Assembly (NCBI GenBank): GCA_900466475.1
Contig: UBMI01000015.1
Span: 1 to 64,000, forward strand
Length of the DNA stretch: 64,000 nucleotides
Direction of reading: 5' to 3'
Origin: Hyphomicrobiales bacterium
GTDB lineage: Bacteria; Pseudomonadota; Alphaproteobacteria; Rhizobiales; Rhizobiaceae
In this document: positions 40,440 through 48,853 of the stretch, in pieces
Position numbering within the stretch: position 1 is the stretch's first letter
Layout: each line of letters begins with the position of its first letter
Translations under genes and position numbers: made by a program
Notes under the pieces: model-generated
What the model saw: only the letters and a program-made list of their open reading frames with translations
Databases searched by the model: none
Told to the model about the DNA's origin: nothing

Positions 40440-41126
40440 ATGAACAGGATGCTGATGCCAGGCAGCCGCGAGCGGGCGCTGCTCTCAAGGGCCGGAATTT
40501 TCGCGGAGCTGAATGGTGCTGAGGCCGAGGCCTTACGTGCCTGCTCCACGGTGATCTCTTCCGCTTCACACGACATTCTCTTCCAAGAAGGCGAACCCGG
40601 CGTTTATTTCTACAGCGTGCTGGAGGGCTACGTCCGGCTCTTTCGCCTCAACGGCGAAGGTCGGGAGGCAGATATCCGTATCTGCGAGCCAGGCGACAGC
40701 TTCGCCGAATGCCTGATCCAGGCCGGCGGCACCTATCGTTACGGAGCCCAGTCGATGGACAGCACGGTGCTTGCCCGCTTCCACATCGGCAAGGTACGCG
40801 CTCTTTTGGCGGAATACCCGCAGATCGGCACCGCGATCATGCACAGCCTGTCGCTGCATCTGCTGGCAACTATGGAGTGCCTGGCCAACGACCGCATGCA
40901 GACTGCACCGCAACGCGTCGCGCATTACATTCTCTCTCATTGCGTAGAGGAGAGCGCCGCAGCGGCTTCGCTACGGCTGCCATTCCCGAAGAACCTGCTC
41001 GCCCGAAAGTTGGGGCTCGCCCCCGAGGCGCTCTCGCGCGCCTTTTCGACGCTCAAATCAGCAGGCGTGACCGTGCGCGGCCGCGTCATCGCCATCAGTG
41101 ACGTCAACACGCTCAGGCGTATCTAG
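40440..41126 (+). CDS. Crp/Fnr-family transcriptional regulator
   Basis: A 228-residue regulator: cyclic-nucleotide-binding-like beta-roll (about 20-125), dimer helix (about 130-160) and winged HTH (about 160-225). The recognition helix LAPEALSRAFSTLKSAGV has the E-x2-S-R motif of proteins that bind TTGAT half-sites. There is no N-terminal cysteine cluster, so it is not itself an Fe-S O2 sensor; a DNR/NnrR-like haem or NO sensor is possible. The perfect FNR/FixK box upstream suggests activation under low oxygen by FixK/FnrN or itself. Confidence 0.87.
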   Translation: MNRMLMPGSRERALLSRAGIFAELNGAEAEALRACSTVISSASHDILFQEGEPGVYFYSVLEGYVRLFRLNGEGREADIRICEPGDSFAECLIQAGGTYRYGAQSMDSTVLARFHIGKVRALLAEYPQIGTAIMHSLSLHLLATMECLANDRMQTAPQRVAHYILSHCVEESAAAASLRLPFPKNLLARKLGLAPEALSRAFSTLKSAGVTVRGRVIAISDVNTLRRI

Positions 41127-41129
41127 GCG

Positions 41130-41741
41130 TCACAGGCCGCCCTGCACCCGCAGAAAGTCGACAATCGAACTGATGCCGTCACCGCGCTTCATGTCGGAAA
41201 AGACGAACGGACGCGTTGCGCGCATGCGCGTTGCATCCCGGTCCATCACTTCGAGGTCAGCCCCGACATAAGGCGCCAGATCCTTCTTGTTGATGACGAG
41301 AAGATCCGATCGGGTAATGCCCGGCCCGCCCTTGCGCGGAATTTCCTCACCCTGGCAGACGGAAATCACATAGATGGTGATATCGGCGAGATCAGGCGAG
41401 AAGGTCGCCGCCAGATTGTCGCCGCCGGATTCGATGAAGACGACATCGAGATCGGGAATACGCTCATTAAGATTGGCAATGGCCTGCAGGTTGATCGTCG
41501 CATCCTCGCGGATAGCCGTATGCGGGCAGCCGCCGGTCTCAACGCCGACGATCCGGTCTGATGGCAGCGCCTGCATGCGCACCAGCGCTTCGGCATCCTC
41601 GGTCGTGTAGATGTCGTTCGTCACGACGGCGACCGAATAATCGTCGCGCATCGCCTTGCAGAGCTTTTCCGTCAGCGCCGTCTTGCCCGAGCCCACCGGT
41701 CCGCCGATGCCGACCCGCAGGGGTCCGTTTCTTGATTTCAT
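41130..41741 (-). CDS. ureG: Urease accessory GTPase UreG
   Basis: A 203-residue GTPase. P-loop GIGGPVGSGKTALTEKLCKAM, the C-P-H nickel motif in VETGGCPHTAI, FIESGGDNLAATFSPDLAD and the NKKD-type specificity loop in LLVINKKDLAPY. It delivers nickel with UreD/F/H and UreE to apo-urease. Last gene of the ure cluster; start 41741 matches the family. Confidence 0.96.
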   Translation of the reverse strand: MKSRNGPLRVGIGGPVGSGKTALTEKLCKAMRDDYSVAVVTNDIYTTEDAEALVRMQALPSDRIVGVETGGCPHTAIREDATINLQAIANLNERIPDLDVVFIESGGDNLAATFSPDLADITIYVISVCQGEEIPRKGGPGITRSDLLVINKKDLAPYVGADLEVMDRDATRMRATRPFVFSDMKRGDGISSIVDFLRVQGGL

Positions 41742-41830
41742 GTGTCTTACTCCAATCGAAGTCGGATGATAGCGAAGCGCCAATTTCCCGCCACCGTCAA
41801 ATGACGCAGATGCACGGATGATCTCCCTGC

Positions 41831-42502
41831 TCAGGAGCGGAACAACCGGGTCTGCTGCGTCTCGTGGCGAAGCCCGGCAATGTCGGCCTGAACCGTTGCC
41901 GAACCCAGATCGTCGAGGCTGGAGCGGGCAGCGCGCGCGGCAATATCCATCACATGCGCTTCAAGCCCAGCGAGAATGGCAACGCCATCCTTCTGTCCTG
42001 CGACACCAAGCCGGATGCCGGCAGATACCGCCTGGGAAAGATAGGCATGAAGAAAGGCAGCGAGCGCCTGCTCAAGCGCTATCCCATGTGCGCCCGTCAC
42101 CGCACCGACAGCCACCGGATAGGCGACCCTCTTCGGCAATCGGCTGAACACGTCGTCAGGCCAGGCCTGTGCAGCCGTCAGAAAGGCTTCGCCAAGCAGC
42201 ATCGTCTCCTGATGCCGCTCGCGCGAACCGGCAAGCGCTGCAGCAAGCCCGGCGAGCTCAGTAAGACGATCGCCATCGCGGTAACCCCGATGGCTCCCGG
42301 CAAAAAGCACGGCGTCGTTCCAGACGGAGCCGTTGCCGGTCAGCGTCTGCAGCCAGCGCCGCAACATGTCGGCATCGCGCACCAGCCCATCCGCCACGGC
42401 CCGCTCCAGCCCGCCGGAATAGGCGAATGAACCAACGGGAAAAGCCGGCGAAAGCCACGCCGTCAGGCGCAACAAGGCCTGCAGCTCACGATCCTCGGCC
42501 AT
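41831..42502 (-). CDS. ureF: Urease accessory protein UreF
   Basis: A 223-residue all-helical UreF. Landmarks are LLRLTAWLSPAFPVGSFAYS near the start and LGVAGQKDGVAILAGLEAHV toward the end. It joins UreD and UreG in the activation complex and acts as a GTPase regulator. ATG 42502 was chosen over the upstream TTG. It lies seven bases after ureE. Confidence 0.95.
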   Translation of the reverse strand: MAEDRELQALLRLTAWLSPAFPVGSFAYSGGLERAVADGLVRDADMLRRWLQTLTGNGSVWNDAVLFAGSHRGYRDGDRLTELAGLAAALAGSRERHQETMLLGEAFLTAAQAWPDDVFSRLPKRVAYPVAVGAVTGAHGIALEQALAAFLHAYLSQAVSAGIRLGVAGQKDGVAILAGLEAHVMDIAARAARSSLDDLGSATVQADIAGLRHETQQTRLFRS

Positions 42503-42508
42503 CAAGCG

Positions 42509-43108
42509 TCAATCGTGTTTATGATTGTGGTGGCCGTGGTCATGCCCATGCTCGTGGTCATGATGATCATGGTCGTGATGGTCATGGTGATCATGGCCGT
42601 GGTGCTCGTGATCGTGGTGATCGTGACCATGGTCATGGCCGTGATCGTGATGATCATGACCGTGCGAATGTCCGCCATGGGAATGATAGGCGCCACGGGC
42701 CGGCTGGAAGGGCTCGTCGATGTCGAGCACCATCGCGCCCAACCCCTGCAGCATGGTGCGGATGACATGATCGCGCAGGATCACGATGCGATCCTCCTCG
42801 ATCTGCGCAGAGAGATGACGGTTGCCGAGATGCCAGGCAAGTTCGATCAGATGCGCGCGGTCGCGGCCGCGCACCTCGAACAGCTTTTCGTTTGCGGCAA
42901 GGATTTCGATCAGCTCACCATCCTCGCGCACCAGCATGTCACCATTGGCAAAAAGCACCGGCTCCTTGAGATCGAGCATCACCATCTCGCCGTTCTCCAG
43001 ATGCAGGAGCTTGCGACGCAGGTGCCGCAGATCGTGCGGCAGCTTGACCTGTGCGGTCGGGTGGGAAGAAGGGGTGCCGGCGGGCAGATAAGATGTAACG
43101 CGCTGCAT
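42509..43108 (-). CDS. ureE: Urease nickel metallochaperone UreE with long His tail
   Basis: A 199-residue UreE. UreE N-domain (about 10-75) and metal-binding C-domain (about 76-150) with LAWHLGNRHLSAQIEEDRIVILRDHVI; then a C-terminal tail of about 50 residues, more than half of them His, alternating with Asp/Gly/Glu. The tail should store nickel. Start 43108 (MQRVTSYLPAG) matches family N-termini; the longer frame to 43258 is not needed. Confidence 0.95.
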   Translation of the reverse strand: MQRVTSYLPAGTPSSHPTAQVKLPHDLRHLRRKLLHLENGEMVMLDLKEPVLFANGDMLVREDGELIEILAANEKLFEVRGRDRAHLIELAWHLGNRHLSAQIEEDRIVILRDHVIRTMLQGLGAMVLDIDEPFQPARGAYHSHGGHSHGHDHHDHGHDHGHDHHDHEHHGHDHHDHHDHDHHDHEHGHDHGHHNHKHD

Positions 43109-43193
43109 GAGATATCCGTTAAACTGGGACCTAGACCATGCAAAATAGCCCTTCGCGATGCAAGCACCAATGCACGTTTCGTAACTGGCAGCT

Positions 43194-44057
43194 CTAGATT
43201 CCCGACGCCTGCAGCAGGCCTGCCCCCTCAGGCGCAATACCCTGAACGCCGAGGCCATTTTCGACGAGCCCGTGCCAGGCGTGATTCAGCCCTTCCCTCT
43301 CATGGACGACACGATTGCGGCCGAGTGCCTTGGCGAGATAGAGCGCCTTGTCGGCGGAGGCATAGACCGCCTCTTTGTCGCGCCCCTCATGAAGATCGGC
43401 GATGCCGCCTGATATCGTGATGGTGACGTCGTGCCCATCCGCCGGAATGGGCTGCGCTGCAATCTGCGCCCTCACCCCTTCGATGCGCGCTACCCGCTCC
43501 TCCGGCGTCCCGCCCTGAACGACGACACCGAATTCCTCCCCGCCGAGCCGTGCCACGACCGAAGCGCCATCGAAAGCCGCAGAAAGCATGGCTGAGACGG
43601 CCGTAATGACGGCATCACCGCAGCCATGGCCGAAACGGTCGTTGATCGCCTTGAAGCGGTCGACATCGAAAATGGCGAGGCAAGCGTCTCCCTCCACCCT
43701 CTCCAGGGCATCGGTGAAAGCGCGCCGGTTCAGGAGCCCGGAAAGCGTGTCGGTGCGGCTGAGCTTTTCGAATTTGGCACGGGAGACAGTCAGGTCATGG
43801 ATGGCAAAGCCTGCCACGAGCGACAGCACGCCGGACACCATTCCGCCGATCAGCCAGGAGAGGATGATGGCAAAGATCATGGCATGCCCGAGGGTAATCG
43901 GCAGCACACCCATGAAGTTGAGCGGCGGCAGCGTGATCACGATGATGAAGCCGGACAGTATTACTGCCAGAAAACTCATCTTCAGCGCAAAAGTATAAAC
44001 GGTTTTGCGATGCTCGAAACTGCCTAGCTCAGCCTGAAGCGATATCCAGTTTTCCAT
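43194..44057 (-). CDS. Membrane-bound diguanylate cyclase (GGDEF)
   Basis: A 287-residue protein. Two or three membrane helices (about 25-85, ending LSLVAGFAIHDL), then a GGDEF domain: LSRTDTLSGLLNRRAFTDAL, FDVDRFKAINDRFGHGCGD, and the active-site LGGEEFGVV, with GGEEF intact, so cyclic-di-GMP synthesis is expected. Final 40 residues extend past the domain. It sits on the ure strand between the ureC/DUF2459 unit and ureE. A functional link with urease is not apparent. Confidence 0.9.
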   Translation of the reverse strand: MENWISLQAELGSFEHRKTVYTFALKMSFLAVILSGFIIVITLPPLNFMGVLPITLGHAMIFAIILSWLIGGMVSGVLSLVAGFAIHDLTVSRAKFEKLSRTDTLSGLLNRRAFTDALERVEGDACLAIFDVDRFKAINDRFGHGCGDAVITAVSAMLSAAFDGASVVARLGGEEFGVVVQGGTPEERVARIEGVRAQIAAQPIPADGHDVTITISGGIADLHEGRDKEAVYASADKALYLAKALGRNRVVHEREGLNHAWHGLVENGLGVQGIAPEGAGLLQASGI

Positions 44058-44464
44058 GAGAATCGGCCTTCCTGCCCAGCGTCTTCAGGCCATTGATAGG
44101 GTCGCAGTTGCTGCGGAGGTCTTAATTCAATCGCTAAAATTCGAGTGATTTCGGGGGATTCAACCGTTCTGTTTTTTCTAGCAGGAAGTGCAACTTTTCG
44201 GCACAGGTCTGACCACTATGGGAAATACATCTAAAAACTTGATTTCAAAGGGATTTTATGGAGCACCATCGGTGCCTGTTTCAGAATGACCTATGGCTTA
44301 AAAACCACAGTCTATCCACTGATTTACACAACTAGTCGGGGAATGATGCTCGGATTTCACTTTAAGGGTAACAACGGGGGACAGTGCCTCGAAAACACAA
44401 GGGTTAAAACGAAAAATAATGCCGCGCCGTCAGCGGCGCCAGGTTGCAGGAGATCCTCTATACT
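44058..44464. other. 407-base gap upstream of the diguanylate cyclase
   Basis: No convincing gene; a 62-codon frame at 44286-44474 has no ribosome binding site and unusual composition. The region is AT-richer than its surroundings, should hold the cyclase promoter, and at its right end has GCCGC...GCGGC and CCTCTATA (44455-44462) / TATAGAGG (44470-44477), the second overlapping the DUF2459 stop codon. Confidence 0.5.
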
Positions 44465-45148
44465 TCAATTATAGAGGCTAAGCGAAAGCACCAGCGTCTG
44501 CGGCAACGGGTTCCAGAAACCCGTTCGCAAGCCGCCTGTCCGTAGCGCAGCGGCGGTCCATGTATTGCAACCAAATAGCGCATTGAAATAGCCCCTCGCC
44601 TCGAAGAACCTGTCGTAGTCGCCATATCCGCGGCCGCCGACCGGCACAACAGCCCCGTTTTCCCGGATGAAACTGCCATTGATGAAGCCGAGCAGCTTCT
44701 CGAACCGTTCGCCATCGACATCGAGAACCGTCACGGCTGGATGGGTTTCGGAAATACCTCCGGCAACATCGACATGCATCACCGAGTTGTCGATCGTCAG
44801 GGCGCGAAACACCGGCATCGGCTTCAGATCGGCCCAGGTCGGCGTCTCCAGATAGAATGAGCGCCCGCCCCACCCGAAGACCAGCCATTGTGCGGCAGGA
44901 TCGCTCACCGGAATGCCGGCATCTTCGAGGAATAGAAAGGAAGCCCGGAGCCGATCATCGAGCGGGATCGCTATATCCGTGTGGATCGGCCCGGAAAGCA
45001 GCAGAATATGCTTTGAAGGCACTGCCGCCGAAGATGCTTCGGCTGCCACGAGCAGCGGTCTTGGGATGAAGGTGCCGCCGGCCATCAATAACAAAAGCAC
45101 CGCGACTGCCCGTATCAGCCATCGCACTGCCAGCTTCGCACCGATCAT
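44465..45148 (-). CDS. DUF2459 (urease-region) protein
   Basis: A 227-residue protein with an N-terminal membrane anchor or signal (VRWLIRAVAVLLLLMAGGTFIP). The body has the DUF2459 pattern: HILLLSGPIHTDIAIPLDD, WLVFGWGGRSFYLETPTWAD and a late FNALFGCNTWTAAALRTGGL with the conserved cysteine-asparagine. The family often lies near urease genes and may have a peptidase-like fold. It starts nine bases past ureC, so is co-transcribed. Confidence 0.85.
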   Translation of the reverse strand: MIGAKLAVRWLIRAVAVLLLLMAGGTFIPRPLLVAAEASSAAVPSKHILLLSGPIHTDIAIPLDDRLRASFLFLEDAGIPVSDPAAQWLVFGWGGRSFYLETPTWADLKPMPVFRALTIDNSVMHVDVAGGISETHPAVTVLDVDGERFEKLLGFINGSFIRENGAVVPVGGRGYGDYDRFFEARGYFNALFGCNTWTAAALRTGGLRTGFWNPLPQTLVLSLSLYN

Positions 45149-45157
45149 GAAGGAAAC

Positions 45158-46870
45158 TCAGAACAGGAAATAACGCTGCGCCATCGGCAGCACTGTCGCC
45201 GGTTCGCAGGTCAGCAACTCCCCATTCGCCCGTACTTCGTAGGTTTCCGGATCGACCTCGATATCGGGAGTGAGGTCGTTGTGGATCATCGACGCCTTGG
45301 AGATGCCGCCGCGTGTGTTCTTTACGGCAACCAGATTCTTGGCGACGCCGAGGCGACCCTTGAGCCCGGCATCGAGCGAAGCCTGGGAGACGAAGGTGAC
45401 GGAAGAATTCGTCAGGCTCTTGCCGAAAGAAGCAAACATCGGACGGTAATGCACCGGCTGCGGCGTTGGGATCGAGGCATTCGGATCGCCCATGGGGGCT
45501 GCCGCAATGGAGCCGCCAAGCAGCACCATATCCGGCTTCACGCCGAAGAAGGCCGGATTCCAGAGGACGAGGTCGGCGCGCTTGCCGACTTCGATCGAGC
45601 CGATCTCATGCGACAGGCCGTGCGCAATCGCCGGGTTGATCGTGTATTTGGCGACGTAACGGCGGACACGGAAATTGTCGTTATCGCCCTTTTCTTCTTT
45701 CAGACGGCCGCGCTGGCGCTTCATCTTGTCTGCCGTTTGCCAGGTGCGGATCAGCACTTCGCCAACTCGGCCCATGGCCTGGCTGTCGGAGGAAATGATC
45801 GAGAAGGCGCCGATATCGTGCAGGATGTCTTCCGCCGCGATCGTCTCCTTGCGGATACGGCTTTCGGCAAAGGCGATATCCTCCGGGATCGATGGTGACA
45901 GGTGATGGCAGACCATCAGCATGTCCAGATGCTCGGCAATCGTATTGACCGTATAGGGCCGCGTCGGGTTGGTGGACGAAGGAATGACGTTCGGCTGGCC
46001 GCAAATCTTGATGATGTCGGGCGCATGACCGCCACCCGCACCCTCCGTATGGAAGGCATGGATGGTACGGCCCTTGATGGCTCCGATCGTATCTTCGACG
46101 AAGCCGCTTTCGTTCAGCGTATCCGTATGGATCATCACCTGCACGTCATATTCGTCGGCAACCGAAAGGCAGCAGTCGATGGCGCCGGGTGTCGTGCCCC
46201 AATCCTCATGCAGCTTCAGCGAGGTCGCGCCGGCCAGCACCATTTCCTGCAATGCGCCGGGCAACGAGGCATTGCCCTTGCCTGCAAAGGCAAGGTTCAT
46301 CGGGAAGGCATCGGCCGCCTCGATCATGCGGGCGATATGCCAGGGGCCAGGCGTGCAGGTGGTCGCAAGCGTGCCGTGAGCCGGCCCAGTGCCGCCGCCG
46401 AGCATGCAGGTGAGCCCGCTCATCAGCGCTTCCTCGATCTGCTGCGGGGCGATGAAATGAATGTGGCTGTCCATGCCACCGGCCGTGAGGATCTTGCCCT
46501 CGCCGGCAATCGCTTCCGTACCTGGGCCGACGATGATGTTGACACCAGGCTGCATATCCGGATTGCCGGCCTTGCCGATCGCGGCAATGCGCCCATCCCT
46601 CAGCCCGATATCGGCCTTGTAGATGCCGGTATGGTCGACAATGACGGCATTGGTGATGACGGTGTCGACAGCCCCGCCTGCCCGCGTCACCTGGCTCTGG
46701 CCCATGCCATCACGGATAACCTTCCCGCCGCCGAACTTCACCTCTTCGCCATAGGTGGTGAAGTCGTTTTCGATCTCGATGAATAGCTCCGTATCGGCAA
46801 GGCGGACCTTGTCGCCGGTGGTCGGACCGAACATGCCGGCATAAGCCGCGCGGGAGATCTTGTATGGCAT
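45158..46870 (-). CDS. ureC: Urease alpha (catalytic) subunit UreC
   Basis: A 570-residue urease alpha subunit, full length. Nickel ligands and catalysis: HIHFIAPQQIEEA, the carbamylated lysine in SLKLHEDWGTTP, HTDTLNESGF, GGGHAPDI, and the flap MVCHHLSPSIPEDIAFAESRIR with the conserved cysteine and histidines. Hydrolyses urea to ammonia and carbamate in the cytoplasm with UreA and UreB, activated by UreDEFG. Confidence 0.97.
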   Translation of the reverse strand: MPYKISRAAYAGMFGPTTGDKVRLADTELFIEIENDFTTYGEEVKFGGGKVIRDGMGQSQVTRAGGAVDTVITNAVIVDHTGIYKADIGLRDGRIAAIGKAGNPDMQPGVNIIVGPGTEAIAGEGKILTAGGMDSHIHFIAPQQIEEALMSGLTCMLGGGTGPAHGTLATTCTPGPWHIARMIEAADAFPMNLAFAGKGNASLPGALQEMVLAGATSLKLHEDWGTTPGAIDCCLSVADEYDVQVMIHTDTLNESGFVEDTIGAIKGRTIHAFHTEGAGGGHAPDIIKICGQPNVIPSSTNPTRPYTVNTIAEHLDMLMVCHHLSPSIPEDIAFAESRIRKETIAAEDILHDIGAFSIISSDSQAMGRVGEVLIRTWQTADKMKRQRGRLKEEKGDNDNFRVRRYVAKYTINPAIAHGLSHEIGSIEVGKRADLVLWNPAFFGVKPDMVLLGGSIAAAPMGDPNASIPTPQPVHYRPMFASFGKSLTNSSVTFVSQASLDAGLKGRLGVAKNLVAVKNTRGGISKASMIHNDLTPDIEVDPETYEVRANGELLTCEPATVLPMAQRYFLF

Positions 46871-46873
46871 CTA

Positions 46874-47497
46874 TCAGGCTCCTTGGGAGGAAGAGGCGAG
46901 CGGCTTTCCGGCAAGCCGCGTCAGGCGGCCGGCCACAACATAGGAATCGACGAGCTGCTTTTCTGCGGCAAAGGGATGCCACTCCCAGCCCACATGGCCG
47001 AAGCCGGCAAGCGTCACATCATCGTCGGGAAATCTGTCGAGCACGTCGCCGATCACGATCATGCCGCTGCTCGGCACGACATAAGGTGCCGGCGAAAAAG
47101 CAGAAAGCGCCTGATCGATGCTTTCATGAATCTTCATATCAACGACCCGATGCAGCTTGCCAGCTTGCACGCAGAAGTCGTTGAATTGGCTTGTGTAGTC
47201 ATCGCAGAAATCATCGAGCTCGGGATGCGAGACGGCAAGCGGCGCGCGCATGGCTGCAAATTTTTCGGGATCGCGCACGCTCCAGATTTCCGCAGCCTCG
47301 AGTGTGGCCGGATGGATGCGCCAGCTTTCCGAAGCAAGCATCGCCTTGGCGGGCCGACCGGTATTGCACACCGCAATCGCATCGGTACGCGTGCCGCCGC
47401 TGCCATAGGAACGGCACTCGTTGAAGCGGATGACGAAGTCGGCGGCATCGATGACCTCTGCCCCGCCTTCTCCCACGTCGCCATTGCCCACGATCAT
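46874..47497 (-). CDS. Urease-operon protein with sialyltransferase-like (GT29) motif
   Basis: A 207-residue protein starting MIVGNGDVGEGGAEVIDAAD, then FVIRFNECRSYGSGG, a close match to the sialylmotif-L pattern of GT29 sialyltransferases (G-N-G ... ID ... DFVIRFN). The middle (IWSVRDPEKFAAM, SSGMIVIGDVLDRFP) and GFGHVGWEWHPFAAEKQLVD near the end also fit this fold. No signal peptide. The ATG at 47497 is taken; a GTG at 47512 adds five residues. It lies just upstream of ureC (three bases) in the urease operon. Its substrate is unknown, and its link to urease is by position. Confidence 0.75.
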   Translation of the reverse strand: MIVGNGDVGEGGAEVIDAADFVIRFNECRSYGSGGTRTDAIAVCNTGRPAKAMLASESWRIHPATLEAAEIWSVRDPEKFAAMRAPLAVSHPELDDFCDDYTSQFNDFCVQAGKLHRVVDMKIHESIDQALSAFSPAPYVVPSSGMIVIGDVLDRFPDDDVTLAGFGHVGWEWHPFAAEKQLVDSYVVAGRLTRLAGKPLASSSQGA

Positions 47498-47513
47498 GAT
47501 TGCCCTGCCCACC

Positions 47514-47924
47514 TTACTGGCCCATCCCTTCGGCAAGCTCCTTGAGCTCCTTGGTCCTGGCATCCGTGAGGTCGGCCAGGCAGCCCGCCACCAGCATCGG
47601 CTCCATCGTGCCGCCGCGGGCCTGGAAACCGTAATTCTCGCATTGCGCGTCGCGATAGTTGATCCAGGCACGCTGTGCCTTGAGCAGCGCCTGCTCGGCA
47701 CCCTTCATGTCGTCGTCGAGATCCTTGTCGATCGCCACCATGGCGGCGCGCGTCAGCTTGTACTGGGCGTTGAGGCCCTTGTCGGCCTCGTCATAGCGCG
47801 CCTGCGCGCAACTGGTCATATCGGACTGTGTCTGCGCATTGTCGCAATCCACGTCCTCGGCATGGGCGCCACCGGCGGCCAGCAGTATCAGCGCCGCACC
47901 GATGAACCCGATCTTCAAGCGCAT
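47514..47924 (-). CDS. LprI-like (DUF1311) secreted protein
   Basis: A 136-residue exported protein. Signal peptide MRLKIGFIGAALILLAAGGA (cleavage after AHA), then an LprI/DUF1311 domain: VDCDNAQTQSDMTSCAQARY, DEADKGLNAQYKLT, LLKAQRAWINYRDAQCEN and GCLADLTDARTKEL, with the four typical cysteines. Some members inhibit lysozyme. Located between ureB and the GT29-like gene, a rhizobial habit. Role with urease unknown. Confidence 0.87.
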   Translation of the reverse strand: MRLKIGFIGAALILLAAGGAHAEDVDCDNAQTQSDMTSCAQARYDEADKGLNAQYKLTRAAMVAIDKDLDDDMKGAEQALLKAQRAWINYRDAQCENYGFQARGGTMEPMLVAGCLADLTDARTKELKELAEGMGQ

Positions 47925-47952
47925 GTATTTCCTCCTGTCATTTTCTTTTTGA

Positions 47953-48258
47953 TCAAAGCCGGCCCATGACCAGCTGGCGGAAGCCATAGACTTCACGCTT
48001 GCCGGAGACCGGTATGAGCGTCACCGAACGGGTCTGGCCCGGCTCGAAGCGCACGGCCGTGCCGGCGGGAATGTCGAGCCGCATGCCATGGGCCTTGTCG
48101 CGATCGAAGGACAGACCGGCATTGGTCTCGGCAAAATGATAGTGGCTGCCGACCTGTACGGGACGATCGCCGGTATTGGAGACCTCAAGCGTCACGGTCG
48201 GTGCGCCTGCATTGAGCTCGATCTCGCCGCTTGCAGCAATGATTTCGCCAGGGATCAT
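47953..48258 (-). CDS. ureB: Urease beta subunit UreB
   Basis: A 101-residue beta subunit. IPGEIIAASGEIELNAGAPT at the start, VGSHYHFAETNAGLSFDRDKA and GMRLDIPAGTAVRFEPGQTR are diagnostic. Structural subunit; separate from UreA as in other bacteria. It follows the DUF1272 gene by 10 bases. Confidence 0.97.
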   Translation of the reverse strand: MIPGEIIAASGEIELNAGAPTVTLEVSNTGDRPVQVGSHYHFAETNAGLSFDRDKAHGMRLDIPAGTAVRFEPGQTRSVTLIPVSGKREVYGFRQLVMGRL

Positions 48259-48268
48259 CTGTCTCTCC

Positions 48269-48520
48269 TTAAGCCGCCTTGGGCGCGCAGCCCTCGGCCT
48301 TCAGAACACGCTTCGTGGACGCCGGACTATTCAGGAGCTTCGCCGCAGGCCGGATCGGCCTGGCAACGAGGTTGCCGCCGCAATTCGGGCATACGCCCTT
48401 GAGGACATTGTCAACGCAATCCGCACAGAACGTGCATTCGAACGTGCAGATCATCGCCTCCGCACTGTCGGGCGGCAGATCCTTGTCGCAGCATTCGCAA
48501 TTGGGTCGAAGCTCCAGCAT
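48269..48520 (-). CDS. DUF1272 cysteine-rich protein
   Basis: An 83-residue protein with eight to nine cysteines, in RPNCECCDKDLPP, MICTFECTFCADC and GVCPNCGG, a zinc-ribbon-like pattern of the DUF1272 family (a lone cysteine near the end is extra). Likely binds zinc or another metal. It lies between ureA and ureB, ten bases from each, and is co-transcribed. Function is unknown; metal traffic for urease is conceivable. Confidence 0.85.
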   Translation of the reverse strand: MLELRPNCECCDKDLPPDSAEAMICTFECTFCADCVDNVLKGVCPNCGGNLVARPIRPAAKLLNSPASTKRVLKAEGCAPKAA

Positions 48521-48530
48521 GGCGTACTCC

Positions 48531-48833
48531 TCAGCGGATCGGCTCGTGAACGGTCACCAGCTTCGTGCCGTCGGGGAAAGTCGCCTCGACCTGCACGTCG
48601 TGGATCATCTCGGCAATGCCTTCCATCACCTGGTCGCGGCTGATCACATGGGCTCCGGCCTCCATCAGTTCGGCGACCGGGCGGCCATCACGTGCGCCTT
48701 CGACGACGAAGTCGCTAATGAGGGCGATGGCTTCCGGATGGTTCAGCTTGACGCCGCGCTCCAGCCGCTTGCGCGCCACCATGGCCGCCATGGAAATCAA
48801 CAGCTTGTCTTTTTCTCTCGGAGTGAGGTTCAT
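48531..48833 (-). CDS. ureA: Urease gamma subunit UreA
   Basis: A 100-residue gamma subunit of standard length. Family signatures LTPREKDKLLISMAAMVARK, RGVKLNHPEAIALISDFVVE and VQVEATFPDGTKLVTVHEPI. It forms the trimeric urease with UreB and UreC. GAGTGAGG precedes the ATG. It lies 20 bases from ureD. Confidence 0.97.
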   Translation of the reverse strand: MNLTPREKDKLLISMAAMVARKRLERGVKLNHPEAIALISDFVVEGARDGRPVAELMEAGAHVISRDQVMEGIAEMIHDVQVEATFPDGTKLVTVHEPIR

Positions 48834-48853
48834 CGTCTACCCGCTTGTTGAAC

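Noticed and set aside
42515..43420. Long plus-strand frame (301 codons) antisense to ureE
   Set aside because: Its Val/Met/Ile-rich start is the complement of the His/Asp tail of UreE; no family match or ribosome binding site.
44286..44474. 62-codon frame in the gap upstream of the cyclase
   Set aside because: No ribosome binding site, odd composition, overlaps the end of the DUF2459 gene.
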